The notes under the pieces were generated by a model. That model ran no database searches. It saw nothing but the letters and a program-made list of their open reading frames with translations, and had not been told where the DNA came from. Below, one piece after another: positions 11,980 through 22,300 of a stretch of DNA of 64,000 bases (positions are counted from its first letter, which is position 1; every line of letters starts with the position of its first letter). Position numbers and translations under genes: made by a program. The DNA comes from Liolophura sinensis (taxonomy: Eukaryota; Mollusca; Polyplacophora; Chitonida; Chitonidae): contig NC_088306.1 of assembly GCF_032854445.1 (NCBI RefSeq), positions 20,183,764 to 20,247,763 on the forward strand, written 5' to 3'.

Positions 11980-12545
11980 TATGCAGCAATTACACCATGG
12001 ACGCGTGAGGTTACGTAATAAGTGTTATGCACCAATCACATCCAAGGACTGTGAAGTTACTAATAATCATATCATAGGCGTGTGGGGTCACGTACTACGC
12101 GTTATGCACCAATCACATCCACGGCGTGTGAGGTTACGCGGCCCGTGTGTACATCAACAATACCCCAGGCGTGTGAGGTTACGTAACACGTATACTCACC
12201 ATTCATGCCCAAGGCGTGTGAGGTTACTAATACCGGTGCGCACTTATCATATCTCACACACGTGAAGTTACGTGACACGCGCATGCACCAATCACATGCG
12301 AGGCGTGTGAGGTTACGTGACGCGTGTGTGCACAAAAAAACATGCCAGGCGTGTGAGGTTACGTAATACGTATATCCACCAATCACATCTAAGGCATGCG
12401 CGGTGACGTAATACGTGTACGCACCACATCACATCCAAGGCACAAGAGGATACGTGACTCGTGTGTGCACCAATCACACCCAAGGCCTGTGAGGTTTCGT
12501 GACACGTGTGTGCACCAACAACGCCCAAGGCATGACCATAAAGGT
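11980..12545. repeat. 46-bp CpG-rich minisatellite
   Basis: About 12 imperfect units of about 46 bp contain GGCGTGTGAGGTTACGTAA, then ACACGTGTGTGCACCAATCA. Most units keep GTTACGT, often as the palindrome TTACGTAA, plus ACACGTGT-like blocks. The overlapping frames on both strands come from the repeat. Confidence 0.85.
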
Positions 12546-12742
12546 GTGCAGAAATGGGGCACGTTTTCCAGCGCAATATAGAGTGTGATTGGGGTCTAAG
12601 CCGTAGGGCCTACTGATCATATTTCTCCTGCAATGCATGAGTACTACGATACCAGTTTGCAAAGTTCTCAAAGGATGTTGGAACGGACAATGGCCTAGAG
12701 AGATTGAGCACGAATCACGTAAGGTAGGATATGTTCTGCATA

Positions 12743-12770
12743 AATTCCCAGGAATTCACATTCCTGGGAA
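12743..12770. other. Perfect 12-bp palindrome with 4-nt loop next to CACGTG
   Basis: ATTCCCAGGAAT (12743-12754) and ATTCCTGGGAAT (12759-12770) are inverse copies. Each contains a TTCN4GAA core. An E-box CACGTG follows at about 12772. Confidence 0.7.
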
Positions 12771-12899
12771 TCACGTGTACGTACTGATTACCTCCCGTAC
12801 TTGTACTTGTAACAGGAGTATGTATCAACCACATGACCACCACATTTTAACCATGCCGTGGTTGAACACAGCAGATTATGATATTTTCATTGCGTTCTA

Positions 12900-13598
12900 A
12901 TTGTACATAAATGACCAATCCGGCATTTTTCATACCACTCATCAGCCAGAGCTGAAGGTTGTATGTCGTTAAAATAGCAAGGCAAATTTAATGTATCCGT
13001 ATACATATGGATAAAGGCTGCTCAAAATATTAAAAAGAAGAAACCGCCACTTTGAGATTTTAAAATTTGTCGATACGATTAATTAATTAATTTACTATTG
13101 CCATTCACCAGGTGCTTTACAAAACTCCTGAATTATGCCGCTGCTGAACTAACAAGGTGTGGTTTCGAACTCGCCACCTCATCAGTCATGAGGTTTACAA
13201 TCGCAGCGAATCAAGACTTCAATGTCCGAGCCAGCGAAGGCTCTCAGAATCTGACATGTTTTGCTGTTAACATTCATCACGTACTGGTCTTGCCAAAAAA
13301 ACCACGAATTTTAAACCAGTTAACCCAAATCTTCTGATAAATATCTGATAACAAATAGCATTTGGCACACAGTCATCATATTTCGCATCAAGGTTTTGTA
13401 ATGAGTATTTATATCTGAATTTAGTAAGTATCGTAAGAATGTGCCATGGCAATATCGTATTTGATTATAGATAACCACTAAAAACATTTCATTTTTGACA
13501 AAGTTTCATTCGAGGTCTGTGCAGGACAGTGTTCAAAGAGCAAGTGAGGATTCGTTTACCTACGATTTTTACTTTACTTCTGCGCTATCAATAACTGT
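12900..13598. other. No gene seen
   Basis: AT-rich intergenic DNA with two short open frames of no recognisable similarity. Confidence 0.4.
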
Positions 13599-13887
13599 GG
13601 GGCCTCCGTGGCCAAGGTGATTAGCGTGCCAGCACACCGCAATGACCGAGGAGCCTGTCACCAATGCGGTCATTGTGAATTCAAGTCCGGCCTATGCTGT
13701 TTTCCTCTCTTTGGTCGTATGTGAAAAGGTCCTTGAGCAACCTGCGGATGAGCGTGGGTTTCACCTGGGATCAGCCCTTTTTCCTTCCACTATAATGCTG
13801 GCCGCCGTGGTATATGTGAAATATTCTTGAGTACGGCGTACCATATCAATCAATGAAATAAATAAATAAAACAAATAAATAAATCAA
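13599..13887 (+). repeat. SINE family A, full length
   Basis: Starts GGGGCCTCCGTGGCCAAGG, has B-box-like TGTGAATTCAAGTCC, then CAACCTGCGGATGAGCGTGG, ATAATGCTGGCCGCCG, TATTCTTGAGTACGGCG and a repeated AATAAATAAA tail. The head looks like a class II tRNA but has no intact acceptor stem, so it is not a tRNA gene. Confidence 0.85.
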
Positions 13888-14599
13888 CCAATTTTACTGT
13901 TGGCAACATTTTACCAGGTGAAGATGTACAAAGTCATTTCCTAAAGTTTCAACGCAAAGGACTCCCGAGCCGATATACCTCAAACTTAGATCCACTGGAG
14001 AATGAATTCCTGTTCATCCTTTACATTTTCTGTGTAGTGATGACGGCCTATAGGTGAGGTATATACCCGTGAGAAAGTGGGTGGGTGACATTATATCAAA
14101 CGAGTTTTAATTTCTCTATTATATTCGACATTACATCTCTTCTTTTCTCTCCATCATTTTGTTGCCTTCTGGACAGGAAATGGCCAATTTTCTCGCCATG
14201 GATATTATATTTGAGTTAACCTTAGACTATCAAACTTTTGTCGCTCTGATCCTCGTGAGAAGCTGCTGTGAGCGGATGAACGCATGAAGGGGAAAATACC
14301 ATCGTTTTTAGTGTGGATGCGCTGTAACTTTGGTAGACATCTCGCGAATTACGTAGTTAAATCTCCTGCGTTAATATAGGTATAGGGGGCGAGGAACGTA
14401 TGGCCGTTTCCACTGCACGTGACATCATCACCCTGGAAGAACAATGGCCATATTGGAGTCCTTCTAACATGTGCTAGTATAGTCACAGCTCTCCAATGTG
14501 TCCGGCAAACATAGGTCATGCAGCCCCTCCATATAACCTGCTTTGTTTGTAAGGCAGCCATGAAAGAGTAAGTCATTTGCTTGCCAAATGTCCGTGGTT

Positions 14600-14642
14600 T
14601 ACCTCGTGAGTATTCTTGAGTATGGCGTTCAGCATCAATCGG
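14600..14642 (+). repeat. SINE family A tail fragment
   Basis: GTGAGTATTCTTGAGTATGG then CGTTCAGCATCAATC. It is a short remnant of the 3' end. Confidence 0.5.
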
Positions 14643-14748
14643 ACAAAATGTGTATTATTCCCCAACTGACGGCATCACACCCATGGTACTTAGACAGCCC
14701 CTTGATCCTTATACACATCTCATACTGGCCTTCTCTCCAATCGTACTT

Positions 14749-14905
14749 GGGAAGGCCGCCCAACAACCTGTAGATGGCCATGAGTTTCTTCCCCTGGCTC
14801 TATCCGGTTACTTCCCATCATAATGTTGACTGAGTGAAATATCACTAATGTCGCATAAGTGAAATATCCTTAAGTATGGCGTCAAACATCTATCAGATAA
14901 ATTAA
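14749..14905 (+). repeat. SINE family A, 3' half, degenerate
   Basis: Contains CAACAACCTGTAGATGGCCA, CCCATCATAATGTTGAC, two copies of GTGAAATATC and AGTATGGCGTCAAACATC. The doubled GTGAAATATC suggests a small internal duplication. Confidence 0.65.
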
Positions 14906-15127
14906 TGCCCTTGTTGCTTATACCTCTTTACTTCCTGAAACATCACTTTATGCCTAGATGCTTTATTCCCTCATTTAATGTTTGTGTCCCACTTGGTACT
15001 GATTACCGTAGCGTTTGATGCTTATAAGTTCCAGAGAAGACTTATATCCAACTTATTGCTTCTGGCAGGAGTAAGTGTCCCGGAGGCCTGGTCCCATTGC
15101 ACCGTCTTATGATATTGTTCATTAGTT

Positions 15128-15225
15128 GTTATTATTTATTTATAATTTATTTGATTGGTGTTTTAAGCCATACTCAAAAATATTTCACTTACACGACGGT
15201 GACCAGTATTATTGTGGGAGGAATA
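15128..15225 (-). repeat. SINE family A, 3' end
   Basis: The plus strand reads TTTATTTGATTGGTGTTTTA, ACTCAAAAATATTTCACTTA and CACGACGGTGACCAGTATTA. Confidence 0.75.
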
Positions 15226-15239
15226 TGGTGCGTTATGGT

Positions 15240-16330
15240 CTTTACTGTTCACGAGTAACTAGATGATATGAAGTAAAAAGGATTACAGAAACATGATTTT
15301 GTTGCGTACAGCTTCGACATGTTGAGGACAGCATACACTGAAGGACCGAGTTCCAGGTTAGTAAATGGAAGTGTACAGATCTATATTTCTGAAAGTTAAG
15401 CTGGGAAGAATGAAAAAGATCTCAGATCTACTTTCACTCCCTCTTGATGCGTATACCCCAGTTGATGCCCCCCCTCTCCCCCTCCTTCTTGAGCATTTAC
15501 CCCGATTGATGCTCAACCATATTCTCTTATTGCTGTGACATGGCTGCAATGATCACTGGTGATAACCAAATGTGTCGATTCATTGCTGCGCTCTTACACA
15601 GTCTTGATGTTATAACAATTAGCACTGTGTCATCGCTTTAGAAGTTACGAAAGAATCCAGCATCTGATATATCTTATAGCATTCATCTCCTGATGCTGAT
15701 ATCATCACTTGCTTCTTATGCAGCCCCATGATTATCTTAGGCACCCATACATCGCCGGGTAAAGCCGAATCAGACAGAGCTGTGGAACAGAATTTCACAG
15801 TCCAGTGCATACCTCTACGCCATAAGTATGAAAATCAGCCTGGTTTTAAAAGGGATCCCATGTTTCTTCTCCCCCATGGGATCCACAGAACCTTGTTATC
15901 CAGAAACCTGTTAAAGTCGACACGTGCTGTCTGCCCTGTGTTATAATGTGAGCGGTCTGTTTCACGGAAGAGCTGACAAGTGGACAGAAATGTGCCTGGA
16001 GAAACGTCACGAAATAACAGAAGAATTGATCTGGGTGGGTATTAATCTCCCAGGGATCGATTAATCCGTCATTCAGTCAGTCAATCAGTCAGTCATGAAA
16101 GTTTGCATAATTACAATGATCTCAAGCTGTACAGATTTATAAATAAGTTCATGTTCTATCTGCATCTGAAAATAATTTCTTTAATTTCGAATACAAAACC
16201 ACTTTGCTTGGTTTCATTTTTGGGTGGGGACAAAATTTACCAGCCTTAACTTTTACAAGGTTGTCCAATGCATAATTGGTGTCGGTTTATTGAGCGTTTG
16301 GAGTATGTCTTGACCCGAGACATCCAAGAA
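15240..16330. other. No gene seen
   Basis: Intergenic DNA. The short open frames have no recognisable similarity. A 10-bp stem, GGATCCCATG (from 15853) with CATGGGATCC (15875-15884), is present. A short SINE tail remnant follows at 16337-16372. Confidence 0.4.
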
Positions 16331-16387
16331 ATTGTATTTATTTATTTTTTGGTTTGATTGGTGTTTTTAAGAAATTGTATTTAATAC

Positions 16388-16530
16388 CACTGCACTGCTT
16401 TATGTAATTCTGCTTAAGTCACATTGCTGCGGTGGGGTGTTTAAGTTACTACTTTCTAAGTTAAGTACTAGTAGCTGCTAAAATTTACCCACTATCACAA
16501 TGTCGTCGCTGCTCTGGCTGTATATACCAC
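16388..16530 (+). repeat. Interspersed repeat family D, copy split by a SINE nearby
   Basis: Contains TAATTCTGCTTAAGTCACAT, GTTACTACTTTCTAAG and ACTATCACAATGTCGTCGCT. The same blocks recur in order at 17023-17215, 19739-19975, 24061-24290, 25190-25400 and 40735-40890. Confidence 0.6.
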
Positions 16531-16603
16531 ACTGTAGTGTTTTATTTTCATATTTATCTTCTGTAATAGTCTTGTCCTGTAACACACAAAACTCAGTAAT
16601 AAG

Positions 16604-16784
16604 GTTTTATCTATTTGATTGGTGTTGCACGCCGTACTCTAGAATATTTCACTTATACGACGGCGGCCAGCAATATGGTGGGAGGAAACCGCGCAGAGCA
16701 AACCCAAGGGGAAACCCAAGATCATCCGCAGGTTGCTGGCAGACCTTCCCACGTACGACCGGAGAGGAAGCCAACATGAGCTGG
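16604..16784 (-). repeat. SINE family A copy with target-site duplication
   Basis: The inverse of the SINE body up to AAGCCAACATGAGCTGG, where it stops short of the tRNA-like head. AAAACTCAGTAATAAGG (16588 on) recurs as AAAACTCAGTAATACGA (16785 on); the 23-bp duplication matches at 21 positions. Confidence 0.8.
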
Positions 16785-17022
16785 AAAACTCAGTAATACG
16801 ATTTTATTTCAATCTGAAGGTAATACCGAATTTCAGTGGTGTTAAACGTTTGCTCCACCAACTGGGTCCAGATGCATGTCATTAATTTCTTACCAAATGT
16901 CGCAAACTTAAAGGTGTTCAGAAACTATATTGTACCCCTTCATAAACCAGGATTCTGCTGTGATAACAACACAGCATCTTGTGTAATTCTAGACCAAGGA
17001 CGCCTAAGAAATTGCCATTAGC

Positions 17023-17215
17023 ATCACTGCATTTTTTTTACCTAATTCCGCTTAAGCCATGGTGCTAGGGGACGTGTAAATGGCTACTATTTATGCATTT
17101 ACATGAACATGAGTTAAACTGATAAGCGGCGTATGGCTATTTGCAAGCTATCACACTGTCGTCGCTGCTTTGATTTTACTCTCTATGCTGTACGTCTTTA
17201 ATTACATTCACTTTC
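17023..17215 (+). repeat. Repeat family D, full copy
   Basis: Ordered blocks: CCTAATTCCGCTTAAGCCAT, GGTGCTAGGGGACGTGTAAA, TTTACATGAACATGAGTTAA and CTATCACACTGTCGTCGCTG. A partial inverted copy lies at about 17750-17875. Confidence 0.65.
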
Positions 17216-17879
17216 TCTAAGAATGACCTTTTGTAATACAATTGTTGGCTGAATTCCTTTATCCATCCAACATTAACCATGTCATCATGAAGGCATGCTG
17301 GTTGCGTTATTCGCTCTTGCTAAGTGTGATTCTAGTTTTTTAATTACCCGGATTCATGGCACAATCCCTACTCTTCGGGCAACCAACAAAGTGGTGCACA
17401 AGGACTGATGGTGACACCGCCTCTGTAGCTCCGGGTTAACCGTTTAGAGGAATACGACATAACTATAAGGAACAGATACTAGTTAATCCACAACTTAGCG
17501 TAGTAGTATTCAAGAGAATAGACAGAAGTAGTATTGTTTAGGATTCAGTATTTGGATTCAGTATATCTCTGACCCTGTTCCAGTTAATATAATATGATAT
17601 AAAAGACTATAGCACAAAGAGCAAAACCAGAGCAGTGACGATAGTGGTAAATGGTCTCTGGTGAACCTATGCGTCGAAATACACATTTGTATACCAGCCG
17701 TTAACCAAAAAGGACGTTCCCGGTCAATAATCTCAAGGCGACCTCCTGTCAGTTTACCTCAGTTAGAGCTTTGTTCTACCTGTTCTTGTAAAGGCTAAAA
17801 CAGTAGTAACAAAGCCTCACGCCGCTAGCACCATTGCTTAAGCAGAATTGGGTAAACAGTAATTTGACTTAAAATGTTG

Positions 17880-18890
17880 AAGAAGCAAACGAAACGAACA
17901 AAATACTCAGTGATTTTAATTGCAAGTTGTATTTAAGTATTGTTAAATCTTTCCTTTGATTTGACTGCATTAAGATGAAGACATTTCCAAAGAGCTGATC
18001 AACCTATTCGAGTTCTATTAATGCAATTTCCGTGTTGTTTGGATTCGTACCCCCTGGGGTCTGTATTTACAAGTACAGTGTTCTGACAAACTGTGGCTAT
18101 CACACCGACCCTCAGTTGACTGCATGGGCGCTTTGGCAGACGGGAATACGATATACTACTCGCCATTCTATCCACGCTGTGATCTCGACAGAGAAAGAGA
18201 GTGTGACGTCACTGCCAGAAGTGTGAGAAACCCGAGGAGGGAGAAGTCATTATTTGACTGAGCATAAACAAAAAGGGTTGTTACTTGCACTTAAAAACGC
18301 CAGTGGTAAACTAATGCAAATTAAGAACATTTTTTAAAGAAAGATTGTAACTTTTAATGAGCTGTAATCTTCGGTTTTTGTGTTTTCCTCCCAACCAAGG
18401 AATTCATAGTCTTTTCCCGCTGTCTACCGTGTTGAATGTTGCTCCAAATAAGTGTGTGGCTTATCTGTTCCCTTAACCTATAAACGAAAGGCTTATGCTG
18501 TCTATACATTGTAAAGGAACACAAACAGATGAATCACTTTCTACATTCTTTTGTCTCCATTAACCAAAGATTGACATTTCTCTAAAAATTCTGAAAATCC
18601 CATTTTTTATACAAAAGATTGGTATATGGACAATATGGACAAAAGTTAAGTGTTAATTCTAGGGTGTGTAGAAAATGAAGCACGTGAAAATGCTTGTCAG
18701 GTGTTTTCCGTCGTACTTATATTTTACTAAAATTATAGCGGCCGTGTTTATACACGAGTGGAAAGTTAGATCAAAGGCGAATCAGGGAAAACAACACCCC
18801 ACTGATCAGAAAACTACCTGACAAACCTGCTAAGAAAATAGTATTCCGTAAGAAATTCTCTTTGTGTGTTCCTTGAGATTGACTGAAAAC
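17880..18890. other. No gene seen
   Basis: Intergenic. The promoter and any 5' non-coding exon of the downstream cysteine-rich gene probably lie here or just after, but none could be placed. Confidence 0.4.
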
Positions 18891-18896
18891 GCTTTA

Positions 18897-19030
18897 ATAT
18901 GGAATAATTCCTAAACACGTACGGACTAAATCCTTAACACGCACAAAATAATCCCTTAACACGTGCGGAATAATCCCTTAATACGTACGGAATAAACTAT
19001 TAACACGCACGGAATAATATATTAAGACGT
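18897..19030. repeat. About 27-bp tandem repeat, five units
   Basis: Units resemble AACACGTACGGAATAAT plus CCCTTA. The array ends about 270 bp before the start codon of cysteine-rich paralogue A. Confidence 0.75.
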
Positions 19031-19300
19031 ATATTACATTTGATTAATCAGATTGTGAACTTTTTGATTGTGAAAGAAAGTGGTTCTTGATTAATCACTG
19101 TGAACAGGAGAATTTAACTTATGCCGTGTTCTGCAAAACATGTCAAACTATCTCACTGAAGATTCCTTGTGTAAAGAGGAACACGTTTAATTAATCACCT
19201 TACCCTCCAGTAATGGTATTTCTCATAATTTCTTTTGTTTGGTGAGGCTGAGTTATAATCATCCAGTTTCTTTTTTTTCTGTCCGCAGCTCTGGTGAGAG

Positions 19301-19384
19301 ATGAGGTCGCTCGCTATCTTGTCCGTTTTCGTCGTGGTTGTCTATAGCAACACGGAGGTCAGCCGGGTCGAGACAGAGGTCGTG
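19301..19384 (+). CDS. Paralogue A exon 1 (signal peptide)
   Basis: Encodes 28 residues: a hydrophobic leader and the start of the mature protein. The donor is GTG|GTAAGA, phase 0. Confidence 0.75.
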
Positions 19385-22300
19385 GTAAGAGCTCAGCTCT
19401 CCGGGGTTCGGGTGGGGGCTGATTCCACAAAGCCATTTCTGAATTAAGTTAAAATTAAAACCTAATCACGGTGCATAGTTTTAGACACATGTTTATCTTA
19501 TGATAACATTTAAGACATTCGCAAAACTTTAATTTCTCGGCCGCAAAAATAAACGCCATAATTCAGTTTAAACTTTGAAAACTTAAATCGGAAATGGCTT
19601 TGTGGAATTGGCCTCAGACAAGTCCCTTTGCATTGTTTCATGTTATTGTTTATTATATATGACGACAACACAGTGTACTGAGTACATGTAATTTTATACC
19701 AATAACGTCTTCTAATTTCCAATTATTATCACTGTTTTTTTTTTTACGTAATTCTCCTTAAGCCATGGTGCCAGGGGTCAAGGGTTACAACTGACTTACC
19801 ATTTTTTTTTACTTAATTCTTCTTAAGCCATGGTTTCAGGGGTCAGGGGTTACAACTGACTTACCATTTACATGAAGAGTTTAAACAGAATAAAACCCTA
19901 ACTGAGGTAAAATGGTAAGTAGCCGGTGTCATCGGTTAAGTGTGACTCTTTGCAGCTTATTACACAGTCGTCGCTGATGTTGTTTTTTCATTTTCCCCTA
20001 GGACATTTCCCCTATGGATAATTTCCCCTATACGGACATGTTCCCGCTTGGACACTTCCCCTATGGACAATTTCCCCTGTGGATAATTTCCCCTATGGAC
20101 ATTCTCCCTAGGGACATTTTCCTTATGGACAATTCCCTTTACGGACATTTCCCCTATGGACAATTCCCCCTACGGACATTTTCCTTATTGACAATTCCCT
20201 TTACGGACATTTCCCCTATGGACAATTCCCCCAACAGACATTTCCCCTTTATAGACAACTCCCCCTAGGCCGTTTTCCCCTTAAAGACAATTCCTCTTAG
20301 AAGGTTTCCCCCTTAAAGACCATTCCCCCTAGGACATTTCCGCCCTAAAAACAATTCCTCCTAGGACGTTTCCCCCTTATAACCAGGCACTGGACACGTA
20401 TATTGTTGTTCTAATTTGATATCATTTATTAAAGTCTGTCATTGTTCATACAATGGTTGATATTTTTGTTCATTAACTTAAAGTTCATGGCGAAAAAAAG
20501 ATAGGTAAAACAAGCTTAAATGCGCAACATGGTGCCATTGAAGTATCATGCCGAAGACACCAGACATGACACCCCACCCAGTCACATTATACTGACACCG
20601 GACCAACCAGTCACGTTTCCTTGTTCTAAGCTCTCAGTGCTGAGCGCCAAGCGAGGCGGGAACAAGTGACATTTTTAACGTCTTTGGTAGGCTTACTTCA
20701 TATAAAAATAATATAATAATATGTGACTGAATATGCCGCTTCACTCTTGAAAAGAGTGCTACGAAGGGCAATAGAGCTTGCCGAACTGTCACTCAAGAAC
20801 ACGTAACTGACCAATCATAAACAGTATTGTTGCAAATAAGTCAACTGGGTGTCCCACACATCGGTTACAAATGTTCAATCTGTCTGTGACGTCATGATGT
20901 ACCAATTGCTTTCACCGGGAATGAAATGAAAAGTAACGTTGTCACGAGAAGGGGTGCTGGGGGATCAGATGTGTTGGATCTATCAATGCCAGTATCGAAA
21001 CTAACAGAATTTTATTCATTTTACCTTTTTTGGACAGCGAAATAACGATATATGTCCACCAAGGGCTGTGTGTGCCGACATCTTTGATTACAACCAAACA
21101 AACCAGACGACGGGAGAAGTGGTTGCTAAGAGACGGCGCGTGGTGAACTGTATGTGCCCAGAGAGAGGGGAATGCCCTAACCAGAGGCGTTACACCCTCC
21201 ACGCCACTTCCAGACACAGGTGGGTTCACCAATACCGCCGTTAACACTATTGTACTTACATGTTGAATAGAGCTCTTCTTTTTTTTTCACATTTGAAAGC
21301 ATTTTCGCCTGGGCCCCGCCTTGTCTAACGGGGTCTTGTTCTACGACTCATCATTGATTAATGACGTAATCAAGTCGGATCCAGGAACCGATTTCACAAA
21401 GCAACTGTAGACGTATGTCACAGTTTTAAAGACAAAGAAAACACTAACGTAAAGCATATGTCAGATGAAAGAGCATCAGATGCTTATCCATGGAGATAGT
21501 TCAGTTTATTTATTTTATTTTTTTTTTAGAGTTTTTTCAACTTAGTAAAATGCATTTGAAGTTTGGATTCTACGGCGGCCCTTTCTGATAGTTTTGGGGG
21601 CCAGTGACGTCACATCAGGTTTTTGTCACTGATACATTCCATCATTAAACACGTGTGGATGTGACGTCACTGATACGCTCTGGTTCCCTACAGACCACCG
21701 TAGACTCACATGTTCAAAAACCATTTTACTCGGTTGGAAAAATCATAAAAAATTAATCGAATTTTTTTCTTGAACTACATTCAATGGCCTTTGATCTGAT
21801 TAATACTTCATTTTAGTATTTTCTTTGGATTTAAAGTTCAATTTAATATGTGGGCATTGCGGTAGATTTTCTTATATTATCATTTTATAGGCGAACTCAA
21901 TTTCAACTTCTAACGTTCGAAAGTATGTGATAAATCCAAAGATAATAAAAAAAAACATTTGTACACCGGCCATCAACCAAAATGGACGTTCTAGGCCAAT
22001 AATGACAAGGCCATTTCCCAAAACAATGTTAAATACAAACCACTAAAGAACTAAGAAAATCTGTTAAATGTAAAATTAAGATGGATTCAATCAAAGGGAA
22101 TTTGTCAGTAGTTTTCAATGGAAAATCTGATTTCATATTTTGAATTAGACCAGAACTATAACTTTGTGGAAACAGGCGATGAATTCAATGGTTTAACCGC
22201 GGAAGAGAACTTGGAGCTGGGTAAAGCAAACACTGAAATAAAAAGGTACTGCTGTTATAATGGCGAAACACAGAAGCCGATACAGGACTGTTCGCTACCT

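Noticed and set aside
11981-12671. Overlapping frames on both strands in the 46-bp array
   Set aside because: Repeat-derived, with different frames on each strand and no splice context.
13599-13700. tRNA gene in SINE heads
   Set aside because: A and B boxes are present, but no closed acceptor stem, and the sequence continues into the SINE body.
20014-20268. Plus-strand frame in the GGACATTTCCCC array
   Set aside because: Periodic peptide from a minisatellite inside an intron; a minus-strand frame overlaps it.
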